DNA of 64,000 nucleotides, taken from assembly GCF_048564905.1 (NCBI RefSeq), contig NC_133014.1, positions 11,541,136 through 11,605,135 of the forward strand. Direction: 5' to 3'. The notes under the pieces are model-generated. The model saw only the letters and a list, made by a program, of their open reading frames with translations. It had not been told where the DNA came from and ran no database searches. The DNA comes from Vicugna pacos. Lineage: Eukaryota > Chordata > Mammalia > Artiodactyla > Camelidae. A program made the position numbers and the translations under genes. Below are positions 22,744-33,649 of the stretch, in pieces. The number at the start of each line of letters is the position of its first letter. Position 1 is the first letter of the stretch.

Positions 22744-22781
22744 GGTTACGTTCGGCCAGGGGACCAAGGTGGAACTCAAAC
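22744..22781 (+). CDS. IGKJ4: J-kappa segment 4
   Basis: 38 nt, encoding VTFGQGTKVELK, with donor AAAC|GTAAGT. With a perfect RSS and donor it is predicted to be the most used J in this locus. Confidence 0.95.
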
Positions 22782-23020
22782 GTAAGTACACTTTTCTACT
22801 CCTTTTTCTTATAGAGTTGTGAAATTTGAGGGTTTTTATGTTTGTGATATGAGTTAAGGTCGATTCTGGAGAGAATGGGACTCGTCTGAAAATCAGATGA
22901 GTAAGGGACAGAACATCCGTTTGTCTCAAGGAGGAGCAAAGAGCTAGTTAGTTGACGTGGCATCTAAACTGCCAGATTTTCTCTGTATCTGACAATCTAA
23001 TGAGGTAAGCAGCAAAAAGA

Positions 23021-23059
23021 GGTTTCTGCTGAGAGGCAAGTAGTTAAGTTAATACTGTG
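23021..23059 (+). promoter_or_regulatory. J5 23-RSS, imperfect
   Basis: Nonamer GGTTTCTGC (23021-23029), 23-bp spacer, heptamer TACTGTG (23053-23059). Confidence 0.9.
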
Positions 23060-23097
23060 GATCACCTTTGGCAAAGGGACACGTCTGGAGATTAAAC
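23060..23097 (+). CDS. IGKJ5: J-kappa segment 5
   Basis: 38 nt, encoding ITFGKGTRLEIK, as in human J5 except Lys in FGKG. Donor AAAC|GTAAGT is good. Confidence 0.95.
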
Positions 23098-23929
23098 GTA
23101 AGTAATTTTTTTCTACCACCTTCTGAAATTTGGGTCTAAATGCCAGCGTTGGCTTTTAGAGGCTTAAGTATGAGTTTTGTGGAGATGGATGAATGAAGCA
23201 TTTCAGATTTATTATCAGCTTAAAAAGTTAAACTCAGCTCCAAAAATGGATTTGCAGACAAAAAGATTAATGTCATCCAAATTGAATGATTCAAAGGGAA
23301 AAATAATTAGTGTAAATGAAAAAGGAATCCTTGCAGCTCTAAAGATCAAAAGTGAATTAATTTTTACTGAGCTTGGCCAAATAGTTCATTGAGTTTTGCT
23401 TGTAAGTATAGTACAGAAAAGAAGACAGATGTATTTCTTGGTCTGTTTTCTCTCTTCTGTTATTATTTTATAAGATAACAATAAAAATCAGTAGGATGCA
23501 CTAAAAAATAACAGTTAGAAGTTGGGAAAGTATAGCTTTTGTGTAAAAGATGCCGCTTAATTGAAAATCAGCAGCAATGTCATTTTTAGTCTAAAATGTG
23601 ATCAATTGTCACTATTCAGAAATTCTACACAGATTCTTGACAGATAGCTCCTTTTTTAAAAATCTAATTTCTATTTGAGTCTAAACTAGGAATGATCTTG
23701 ACAGAGATCTCTTTTTTTAATCCAATTTCTATTATTAGACTGAGCTTGAAATGATCTTATTGTAACAGAGAAAAGATGGTTGCCCCCCAAAATCTCAGTT
23801 TTGAAGAAATTCGTTTAAATGAAAGAAAATAAAATAATTGAATTTTTAAATGGCCACAGGCTTGTAGAAAAATAGGAAATATTTGAATGAGCATGTTCTT
23901 TTACTTGCTGGTTGTTACTTGGCGGTGTT

Positions 23930-24120
23930 TTTATACCGCCAGAGGCCGCGGCTCGGCTAGCGGGGTATGTAGACCTCACCGCGGTCTTTTTCGTGATCGA
24001 ACGACCTTGGCCGCCAGGCCCCAGGGCTCCGGGGGGTCGCGCCCTTGGCCGCTAAAGGCCGCGGCAGCCCCGCGATCGCCCGTTCAACTGCACTGTGGCC
24101 GCCTTCCTGCCACAGTGATT
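23930..24120 (+). promoter_or_regulatory. GC-rich intron island with isolated RSS heptamer (intron RSS)
   Basis: A CpG-rich block of about 190 bp in an otherwise AT-rich J-C intron. It ends with an isolated CACAGTG at 24111-24117 and an opposed CACTGTG at 24091-24097. No nonamer lies 12 or 23 bp away, as is true of the human intron RSS. The part around 23,950-23,980 resembles, from memory, the human sequence just upstream of the intron RSS. Its role would be joining to the kappa-deleting element at 48.1 kb, deleting IGKC. Confidence 0.75.
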
Positions 24121-24179
24121 CAGATAATGTCGCTAACAGAAGGGAAATAGAAATGGACAGGAGCTACCATGGGGAAAAC

Positions 24180-25310
24180 AGAAAAGCCTGATTTTTATAA
24201 GAGATTGCATAAATAAAATTCATATTATCATATCCTCTTAATAAAAATTTCCATTAGGGGACTGTAAGAACTTAAAGCTATTTTTTTTCAGTGATATGTA
24301 ATAATTTTGATATCCTCTCATCAAATGTTATTTAAGTACTAAAAGCTCAATCCAAAAGGCATGTATGTGTATAGAAAGAAATATATATAGAAATATATGT
24401 ATATATAAACTCTTTCAGGGCGAAATCCTCATCAGCAAAAATCTAATTGAAGGCCAGCAACCTGGTTACTCAGGTTGTGGTCAATTAATTTTTGCTAAGT
24501 TCAGAGTAAATACCATTAAGGTATAGTAGCTGATAGGAAAAAAAAAGATAAATTTGTAACATGTTTTTAATTTTCAGAAATGTAATGGCTTCAGTAGAAT
24601 TATATTTCAGGTGTACAAAATATCTAAACATATTTAAATGCCATTAATAAAACCTAATGTAAATATATTTTGCAATCCTTCATCCTGTGATAGGAAACTT
24701 TTAATCTGGGTATTTTAAACGCACACCCTCTGAAATAGTTGAGTGATTTGTTATTGCCATTGGTGTTTATTCCAGCTAATTTCAAACGTGATGCTTAAAA
24801 AAGATTATTTTGGGTTTGCAACAGCCTAACAGAACTGTTTTAGGGCCATTTTAAAACTCTTTTCAAACTATTTAAACTATTTCAGTATTTTTAACTATTC
24901 TAAAACAGTTAGGGCCTTTTAAAACTCTTTAATGAATGTTAAACCATATTAAAAACTAATGTCCAGCAAGAATTTCTATATGCAGTATGTTCATTGTTTA
25001 ATATTTTAATGCAGGATAGAAAATTTAAAGCTATCAAGGAATGACCCAAATAGAAGTTATCTTGCTTGATTATTTCCCCTCGTTTGTCTCTAGAATTCAC
25101 ATTATTTTGCTGCCAAGGCTATTTTATAACACTCTTTGAAAAAAAAAATAGTAATGAAGGGTAAAAGAGAAGAAAATATGGAAACATTAAAAATTCAGTA
25201 GCTTATGTTGAACTGCTTGGTTAACATGGAGGTTTATGGCTCTATAAATGTGTATAGCTTTATAAAAAACCTGCTTGCTGTCTGCTGACTTCTCCCAGCA
25301 AAAGAGACTT
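24180..25310 (+). promoter_or_regulatory. AT-rich matrix-attachment-like region
   Basis: Long AT-rich stretch directly 5' of the intronic enhancer, the place of the MAR in mouse and human. Contains AATATATTT (24662-24670) and ATATAT runs near 24,380-24,410. Attachment itself cannot be read from sequence. Confidence 0.55.
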
Positions 25311-25349
25311 GTTACTTAACCCTTGCTCTCCCAACTGAGGCTCTGAAGT

Positions 25350-25445
25350 CCCACAAAGGGGATTTCCAGAAGGCCATCTGGCAGCTGCTCAAAGTCACAA
25401 GTGACACTAGTCAGTTCCTCTCAGGCAGGTGGCCTAATTACAGTT
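25350..25445 (+). promoter_or_regulatory. Kappa intronic enhancer (iE-kappa) core
   Basis: An NF-kappaB site GGGGATTTCC (25358-25367) is followed by E-box 1, CCATCTGGC (25374-25382), and E-box 2 with CAGGTGG (25426-25432). The order and the flanks (ggccatctggcag, cagttcctctc, ggcaggtggccta) match the mouse/human enhancer. The kappa-B site is one base shorter than the classical GGGGACTTTCC but still fits the consensus. It acts on germline transcription, VJ joining and expression. Confidence 0.88.
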
Positions 25446-26103
25446 GACCCCTCCTGGTCTGGCTGAATATTTCCCCATTGGGTGACAGTCATCATGCCAG
25501 GGCCCAGGTCTCCCTTTGTGAGCCGTGGGAGAATTGCTGGCCTGGTCACAGAGGGCGAAGGCGCGGACCCCGACCCCGGCACAGACTCAGGGCTTGGGGC
25601 TCATTCTGCAGGCTGAGTCCTGCCCCGACACAGCCAAAGGACGGCCAGGAAGGGAAAGGCAGCCTGCCGTCACTGCACAGTCCTAGGAGAGGCGCGGAGG
25701 AAATGATCTGTGCAGGACCTGCTCTTGCTTCTCAACTCTGAGGGCGCCCGATGAAATGCTCTTTGTTTCTTTGCCTGAAGCACTGTGTTTATTGCAGAGG
25801 CAGGGACCATAGATGAAGGAAAGAAAGGTGAGCTCAGAAAAGCACACAAAGAGGCCTCAGAATGGCTGCAAAGAGTTCCAATAAAACCATCTAGAACTTT
25901 CCTAAGGGGCAGGGGAGAGGGAAGAACTCAAAATCCTGGCGATTAGAAATACGCTTCCTAGTTGCTCCCTCAATCCTATAGAACAAGCGAGCTGCTCTCT
26001 GTGCGTCCGCCCGGCGCGGGCTCCGGGATGGGCCACGAACCCCGCACCCCAGGGGCGAACCTCCCTGTCACTTAATCACCATTCTCCCTGCTTCCTTCCT
26101 CAG

Positions 26104-26426
26104 GGGCTGATGCCAAGCCATCCACCTCCATCTTCCCACCGGCTAAAGAACAGTTAGAGACCGAAAGTGCCACCATCGTGTGCATGGTGAATAACTTCTA
26201 CCCCAAAGACATCAGCGTCAAGTGGAAAGTGGACGGGGTGAGCCAGAGCAGCGGCGTCCAGACGAGCATCTCAGACCAGGACAGCAAGGACAGCACCTAC
26301 AGCCTCAGCAGCTACCTGACGCTGTCCAGCTCGGAGTACCACCAGCACAACCTCTACGCCTGCGAGGTCACCCACAAGACCCTGTCCTCCGCCGAGGTCA
26401 GGAGCTTCGACCGGAGACACTGCTAA
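26104..26426 (+). CDS. IGKC: Immunoglobulin kappa constant region
   Basis: Single-exon constant domain of the kappa light chain. The AG acceptor precedes GG GCT GAT; the first codon is completed by the C of the J donor, giving Arg, then [12 protein letters not shown]. About 107 residues, the family's usual length. Ig-fold Cys are in ATIVCMV and YACEV, with Trp in VKWKVDG. The C-terminal SFDRRHC ends in the Cys that bonds the heavy chain; human ends SFNRGEC. The frame is open to TAA. Two overlapping AATAAA signals follow 180 bp downstream. It is 3.0 kb from J5, with the intronic enhancer 0.7 kb upstream. Confidence 0.98.
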
Positions 26427-26632
26427 GCGAGAGCCCCGCGGGCTCCGGCACCGGGCTCTGCCCCAGCCCCCGCCCGCTCCCTCCCTCGGGCCTCCTCGGG
26501 CCCTTTCCCCACTGGAGACCCTCCCCTGTGACAATCCACCAGCCCCTCTCCCCGCCCCTCCCCCTCCCCTCTTTGGCTTTAATCATGCTAATGTTGGAGG
26601 GGGTGAATAAATAAAGTGAATCTTTGCACCTG
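26427..26632 (+). terminator. IGKC 3' UTR and poly(A) signal
   Basis: C-rich 3' UTR, then overlapping AATAAA hexamers at 26606-26611 and 26610-26615. The next stretch (tgaatctttgcacctgtgat) is conserved with the human IGKC mRNA end, so cleavage is placed near 26,630. Confidence 0.9.
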
Positions 26633-26639
26633 TGATTTC

Positions 26640-28620
26640 TCTCTCCTTCCTCATTTCAGGTTCTTATACATTGTTTTTCTAATTACCTAGTTCATCTTCT
26701 AAGGAACCAAACCCTGAGTTGCTAAAAAGTACACCATCAGTTATAAAAATCCTCCTCCTCCGTTCTCCCCTGCCCTGCTGTCCTCTACAAGGAACCCACA
26801 GGGCACCTACCTCCGCCCCCCTCTCCCGGGCCATGGTGCAAGCAGCTTCGCTTCTTTGACTTCCCCCCTCAGCCAGCCCTCAGAGTCCTTTGAAGGGTGA
26901 CAGTTCTTACGGTCACATATTCTTTGATCCAGTTGAACCCAGTTACCCCAAAGCAAATCTTTCAAAAGAAGGGAACAGCTAAGAAAGAGAGTCATTCATT
27001 GCAACACTGTGTAAAAGAGCAGAACAGTGACAGCAGCCGTGAACAAGCAGCCAGGACATGTTCGGGGCCAGTACAGCGCTCCAACTTAAGGGACTCTATC
27101 ATGTCTTCATTCCATCTTAAACACAATACGTACGTAGTGAGGGCCTCCTATTTGCCAAGGACCACACTGAGTTCTTTTCACAACCTAATTTAATTCTCAC
27201 TGCACTGCCCGGTTAAAAACGTTCATTGAAGTGCTGGTCAGGGGCTGCAAAGCTGAGAGATGTTCACACTGTATAACTCAGCAATCCTACTCCTGAACGG
27301 CCGTGTCCCTGTCCATCAAAAAAACTTACGCAAGAATTTTCAGAGCAGCTTCATTTATAAAAGCCAAAAACTAGAAGCCATCCAAGTGTCCACCAACAGC
27401 AGGATGGATCATTACACTGTAGCACATTTGCACGTTGGACTACTGTTCCATCAGGAGAACCTATAAAACACAGCGCTACCCAAGAGCACAGATGAATGGC
27501 ATCAACATGACAAAAAGCAAAAGGAACCGAGCACGAAAGATCTCTCTGATTATTTTCATCCATATGAAGCTCAAAACCGGGAAATACACAATTAGAAACT
27601 GGGATAGAAATTATTTTTGGCTGGGGTTGGGGGGAGGTGGTGCCTAGCGCACTTCTGAGGTTCTGGTTATGTAATGAGTGCACCACTTTGAGAAAATTCA
27701 TTGAGCTGCCCAATTATGCTCAGTACGCTTTCTTGTTTGCGTTTTCTATTTCAAGATAAGCTCACATAAAGAAATATCCTCCACCCAATTTACAGATCAG
27801 AGAGGCTAAGAGGAGGCCAAGGCCACACAGCTGGCAAGTGGTGGGCCCAGGATCAAACCCCGACCTGCCTAAGTCTGCTTTTTTGACACCTACACAATTC
27901 TGTCTTCTAGTGCTTACAATGCTACACAGAACAGAGGGTCAAACATGCTACCTTCCCAGAGACTCCTCCTCCCTCTGGCTAACCAGGGGCATACACACGG
28001 AGAAATGGAGAAATGGAATTGACCAGGCCTTCAACAAGGGGCAAAGGATGAAATTAACCCAGTCCGGGCATTGGGACCCATGCATGAAAGGTTATGTGTC
28101 TGGGAAGCAGGGTTGGGGAGGGCACATATAAAACCAGCCTTGACTCTCTTCCCCCACTTCCTCTCAGGCACCCCGGCCCCTCCCTCTCACTTACTCATCC
28201 CTCCAACAAATATTTACTGAGCACCCTTCTCAGCCTGCACCCTGAAAGGGGTACAGAAGTAACAAAGATGGTGCCCTTTCCTTCAATAAATTTATAATCC
28301 AGTTTTTCTTCTCTTTCTTCCTTTCCCTTGTCAGTACTGGAGCAAGACGGAAAGGACAGTCACAGAAAAAAAAAAAAAGGATTGGGAGACAACACATGAG
28401 ACCCCTTGAGAATATTCATTATTACCAAATCTTTGAAATTTTGGAGGTCTGAGTAGAGGTCAGAAAAACTCAGTAATGTCTCTTCAAATGACATAAACTT
28501 TCTCACCCGTCTCTGGGGGCAAAACCCAACAATGCATGGAACCTCTGATCCGACGCGAGGCTCTTCTCATAAAGCAAAACTCTGAAGTCATTCCCACCAT
28601 GACCCAAGGAAGTGAAGACA
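26640..28620. other. 3' flank of IGKC, repeats, no gene
   Basis: Old L1 3' fragment on plus at about 27,230-27,720 ('actcagcaatcctactcctg', 'gccatccaagtgtccaccaa'). MIR on minus at 27,780-27,900. L2/MIR-like piece at 28,190-28,310 ('aacaaatatttactgagcac'). No gene. Confidence 0.6.
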
Positions 28621-28621
28621 G

Positions 28622-30035
28622 GTGTTAGGGGTCGAATTGTGTCCCTCGAAAAGATACATTCAAATTCCAACTCCTATTCCCCACAAATGTGACCTCACCT
28701 GGGAATAGGGTCCTTGCGGATGTAATCAAGTTCAAGTGAGATCACTGAAGCTTTGGGGAAGGTGCAGTGAACCTCAATTATCTACACATCACCGGCGGAA
28801 ATGTAAAGAAGGACAGCCACTCTGGAAAAGAGTTTGTTGGTGTCTTGACAAACTAAACAAAATACACCAGCTGTTGAATTCCAGGGCATTCATCCCCAAG
28901 AAATGAACAATGATGTTCACGCAAAAACCTGTACGTAATTATTCATAACAGCTTTGTATTATGTAATAACTAAGAACTGGAAACAACCAACATGCCCCCC
29001 AGTAGGTGACTCAAAATGTGACTCTGAAGGTCCCCCCACACGTCCCTCAGAGGGCTGAACAACTTGTGATACACCCATGTCGTGGATACCACGCAGCAAT
29101 ACAAAGAAACAAAGGATCGGTCCATGTAACAACGTGGATGAGTCTGAAGTGCTCTCTGCTGAGTGAAAAAAGCCAGTGTCAACCGCTTTTGATTTGATCA
29201 TAGCATGTGACTCTTTTTACAGAACATTCTTGAAATGGGAAAATTACAGCAATAGAGAGCAGATTACTGGCTTGCCTGGGGTGAGGGATGGTGGGAGAAA
29301 GAAGAATGAATGTGACTATAAAGGGAGAGCTTTTTTTTTTAAATTTTATTGAGTTAATAGTCAGTTTACAATGTTGCGTCAATTTCCAGTGTCGAGCACA
29401 GTGCTTCAGTCATACATGAACGTACAGGGAGATCTTGGTGGTACAGGAATAATCCTGCTTCTGGACTGCGGTGGTGGTTACATACAACTAGACGTGTCAT
29501 AAAGTAACATAAAGTGATACCCACACATCGTACCAATGTCACATTGCTGGGTTTGATACTGCGCTGAAATTCTGTAAGAAGTAACCATCACGGGGAAAGA
29601 GTAAAGAGCACACCAGACTGCTCTGCTTTATCTTTGCAACTTCCTGTTAATCTATCATTTTTTTTCAAAGTAAAAAGCTAAAAAAAAAAAAAAGATGAGT
29701 CATTTTGGATTAGGGTGAGCACTCAATCCAATGCCTGGGGTCCTTCTATGGAAGGGCAGATTAGAGATGCAGGGACACACAGGGAGAACGCCATGTGCCG
29801 ACGAAGGCGGAGATGGAGTAAGTGATGCGGCTACAAGCTAACTCACAAGAGGATACCCGGGGAGCCACCACAGCTAGGAAGGGGGCACGGGGTGATTTCT
29901 GCCTCAGAGCCTCACGGAGGAGCCGCCTTGATCTGAGGCTTCTGGCCTCCAGAACTGAGAGAGAATAAATTTCTGCTGTTTGAACACACCCAGTCTGTGC
30001 TACTTCCTTATGGCAGCCCGAGCAAAGAGGTGTAA
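28622..30035 (+). repeat. Old MaLR-like solitary LTR split by LINE insertions
   Basis: 28,622-28,770 and about 29,695-30,035 read as the two halves of one mammalian MaLR (MLT1-like) LTR. The first has 'gaattgtgtccc' and 'atagggtccttgcggatgta', the second 'ctggcctccagaactgagag' and 'tatggcagccc'. Between them lie an old L1 3' region (about 28,780-29,690, plus) and, inside that, an artiodactyl L1 3' end (about 29,330-29,440, minus). Three layers of insertion. A broken fossil of early placental age; no internal region. Confidence 0.55.
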
Positions 30036-33000
30036 TGAGGACGACAGAGAGAAGAGTCTGGTTCTCAACAAACTTCCGTCCGTGGTGACAAGTCAGCCTC
30101 GGCAAGCCACGAGGGCTCTTACACTCTGATGTCATCCCCTATACCCCATTCTGTGTGCAGAACCTAATTCCAGATGGGTCAAAATTGAACTCCTGGTCTT
30201 TTCTCCCAGACCCACACCTTCTGCGGGCTTCCTCATTTCATTAAAGCAACTCTATTTCTAATTCCTCAGGCAGAAAGCCCTCGGTGCATCTTTGACTCCT
30301 CTGCCTTTTTCCACATCCACACTGTCAGCGTGGCCCTGTTAATCTTGCTTTCAAAGCAGCCCCATCTGATGATTCTTGGATTATTCTAGTAGGCTCCTAA
30401 CTATGGCCGCTACTGCCACACCTGCCCCTGTCCTGCCCCTGACAGTTCATTCTCATCAGAGACCCAGGGAAATTCCGTTCTATAGAAGTCAGGTGAAATT
30501 ATTCTTCTGCTAAAAACAGGGAGTGTGAACTTGCCCCATAAAACAAAAGCGTCAGATGGGACAATGGTTTAGGGAAATGGGGGAGTTACTGTCTGTGGAC
30601 CCGTGGTACCTTCTATGGGCAGATGAAGAGGCCTGGCATGCACTTGAGCTCCCTGGGGTCTGGGGCTTCAAGAAAGAACAGAGAGATTTGTCAGGTTGGG
30701 GGATGTAATTAAAGAGTTGGGTCTTGGAATTGTCAGTGCTTGTACTAGGCACAGTGTAAAAACACAAACAAACATCTATCTCCACTTCCTCTTTCATTTT
30801 GTATCCTCCATCTATTAGTCATTGCTGCTTCTTCCTCCTACTCCATCTCCCTTTCACTCCCCAATTTCTCTCCATCTTCCAAGTCCTGATTTTTTTTTGT
30901 TATTATTCTTTCTAGACTCATCCTCTCTTCTCCCTTTCCCTGTTCTCCAAAATGAAAGAAATGTTCACCTGGCAGCTTGCTTAGGGGTTTACAGGAATGC
31001 GTTAGCACCAGATCTAAGATACCTGGTTAATTCTGAAAAATTCTTCTTTTCAGAAAAAAAATTAATAGAAAATAAACAAATAAATATAGTGCCATCATCA
31101 TGCAGATGCTGTTAAAAGCCATCCATCAGACTGCGACAGACTGTGAGAGGGTTCCTAACCGGTGAGCAGGGTTAGAACAACCCATGCACTGAGCTGGGAG
31201 GCCCTCCAACATTAAGGGGTTGGTGAGATGAGGAGGAATTGGGAAAGAATGAAAAGGACTGGTCAGAGAAGAAGGGAAATCAGGAGAGAGGTGTTGTCCT
31301 GGAATCCAGGAGAAGAAATGCACCGAGGAGGAAAAACTGATCGCTGTTAACTGTGCCAACTGGAATGAAAATGGCCCATTGATTGAGTGATGCTGGGGTC
31401 ATGTGAATAAATAAGAGCAGTTTCTCTAGAATGGAGGGGGCAAAGGTGTGATTGGAATGGGTTCAAAAGAAAATGGGAGGGAAAAAATTGGAGACATTGT
31501 ACCTGGATAATTCTTTCGAGGAAAGAGTTGGGAAAGGGAGGGAGAGAAATGAGACAGCATGTGGAAGGAGAAGAGAAATGACAGCATTTTTTAATGTGCA
31601 GGGGAGCAAACTTGCTACCCCAAAATGTCTTTTTGGCATGTGGATTATTTTGAGCTGAAAATAATCAAGGCCCAAAAGACTCAGGAAGAAATGTTGGCCA
31701 TCCCCCAAACTGCCTAAAAAATTTTAGATTGAAGGCCTTTTCCCAGAATGGAGCTATCACCAGACATGGCTACAAAAAGCATGGGCTGCGGGTGGTGGGG
31801 GAATTCTTAGAGATCAGAGTCCACTTCCATCCCATTGGCTCTGTCTGACCCAGCAAACATTTATTTACCAAACATCAGTTTTTCCATCTCCATGTGAATT
31901 TCCTTCCTCCCCTTTGAAGTCCCAACCCTCTACCCCCAACATTCTCTTTTGCCTTTAGCCAAAGATAAAATGTAGGGTGATGGTTTCAGCCACTTCGGTG
32001 AGATTCTCAGTTTTTCTGAGTCTCTCCCACTTATCCATGTTACTAAACTATGCTTGATTTTTCTCCCGTGAACCTGTCTCATGTCAATTTCATTCTTAGA
32101 CCTGCCAGAAGAACCTAGAAGGGTAGAGGAAAATGTCTTCCTCCCCCTGACAAATGCTAATGAGAGTTCTCTGGTAGAGAAAAAAAGATCTGATGCTGCA
32201 GGAGAGAGAAGAGAAAACTGCTGGAGTGATGTCCTTGCGTAGGTGAGGTGGGGACAGCTGGGGCCTCGGTGGAGGTGTTACCTTAGCAGACAGTCCACCC
32301 AGTAACAGAAGAGAAAGGAGTGTCCATGGGCACTGATGACTTCTTCACCTGGCCTCGTGGATGAGGAAACTGAGGCTAAGAAATGTTATATAACAAGCTT
32401 AGGATCACAGAGCTCATTTAAACCATGGTTACCAGTCCCGAACCACCATGTCTTTCTCAGAATTTTGCACACGGCAGGTTCTGTTTAAGTTTTCAGTATT
32501 GTTGGTTTGTGACAGTACTGGTTAAGCCTCAAGCAATTCCTCTAATGCTGACAAAAGGGTAGGACTGGATGGTGAATAAGGATCTTGTCACTCTGCATCT
32601 TTCTCGAGAAAATATACAAGTTTGTATTTCATCATGCACTCAAAGAGCAAATGAGGAACAGCCTCCAACCTACGACAGTAACAACATGTTGATGGCCAAG
32701 GTAGGAAACAAAAAATACATAGAGAAGACCGTTTGTAACCCTGTTGGTGGCTCAACACATGCCAAGATGTAAGAGGTTTCTACTCTATGAAGGAGTAATG
32801 GCCAGTGATGTCCCAGCACTGACAGAGATCATGTCATTGAGTCCTCCATCTACCCCATGGGGACTTGGTATTAGAGGGAAACTAAGACTTGGAGTAAATA
32901 CTATGTCCACAGTCACACAACCAACCAATTCCAGAATCAGTTTTCAAACTCAGGCAGCCTGATCAAGAGCCCAAACTCAAAAACACACAAAACCCTTAAT

Positions 33001-33380
33001 AACTACCATTCACACTTGCCATTTTCAAAGGCAAAGAATCATTGAATCTTAGAATGCGAGGAGCCTAGGCATCAAGTCTCTCTTTGACAAAAGGAGGCTG
33101 AAGAGCAGAGGCCGAATGGCATGGCCTGGTCACTTAGAGACAGAATTGAGATTTGAGGCCAGTGTTCTTTCTACCTGTTTTGTTTTTACTAGATGTGACA
33201 ATGAGCTAATGCCAGACTTCTCAAGGGAGGAATTTATGACCCTCAGCAAAAGCAGAGTCAGCCAAGGCTCAGACAACTAGGAGTGTTGGTCTAGTTTGGA
33301 AAAATAACTCATTAACCAAGGGTGTCCCTTAGTCCCCCAGTGTTTTCTGCCATCACAGTGCTCAGGCCCCAGTCATGCCC
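30036..33380. other. Intergenic between IGKC and the 3' enhancer
   Basis: No gene. A MIR-like piece on minus at about 32,340-32,450 ('gatgaggaaactgaggctaa'). The remainder is unassigned, with polypurine and polypyrimidine stretches at 30.8 and 31.4-31.6 kb. Confidence 0.4.
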
Positions 33381-33479
33381 AGACCACCTCAACCCCAGAC
33401 TGGTTGTTATCGAGTTTCATGGTGACTGGCCTGAGAAGACAAAAAAAGTAATGGCATCTTACAGGGGAGAACCCCAAGG

Positions 33480-33640
33480 ACCAAGATAGCAACTGTCATA
33501 GCAACGGTCACACCACTTTGGTCAAGAGAAGACCTTTTGGGGAACTGAAAACAGAACCTTGAGCACATCTGCTGGTTTCACTCCCATCCTCCTCCAGCAG
33601 GCTGGGTGGTACACTCCACGCCCTTGCATAGTTTCCATGG
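33480..33640 (+). promoter_or_regulatory. 3' kappa enhancer core with PU.1/IRF4 element
   Basis: 33,539-33,558 carries GGGGAACTGAAAACAGAACC, almost the same as the mouse/human 3' kappa enhancer PU.1-IRF4 composite site (GGAA for PU.1, GAAAAC for IRF4). An E-box CATCTG for E2A follows at 33566-33571, in the same order as in mouse. It lies 7.1 kb downstream of the IGKC stop, versus roughly 9 kb in mouse. It supports high kappa expression in late B cells and plasma cells and helps V-J recombination. Confidence 0.88.
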
Positions 33641-33649
33641 CCCCCTGCA

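Noticed and set aside
24085-24100. CACTGTG in the intron island as a J-like 23-RSS
   Set aside because: No nonamer 23 or 12 bp upstream and no FGxG coding after it; only the opposed CACAGTG fits the known intron heptamer.
26222-26614. Open frames overlapping IGKC on both strands
   Set aside because: Shadows of the GC-rich IGKC exon and its 3' UTR; the IGKC frame alone has Ig-fold residues and the correct splice phase.
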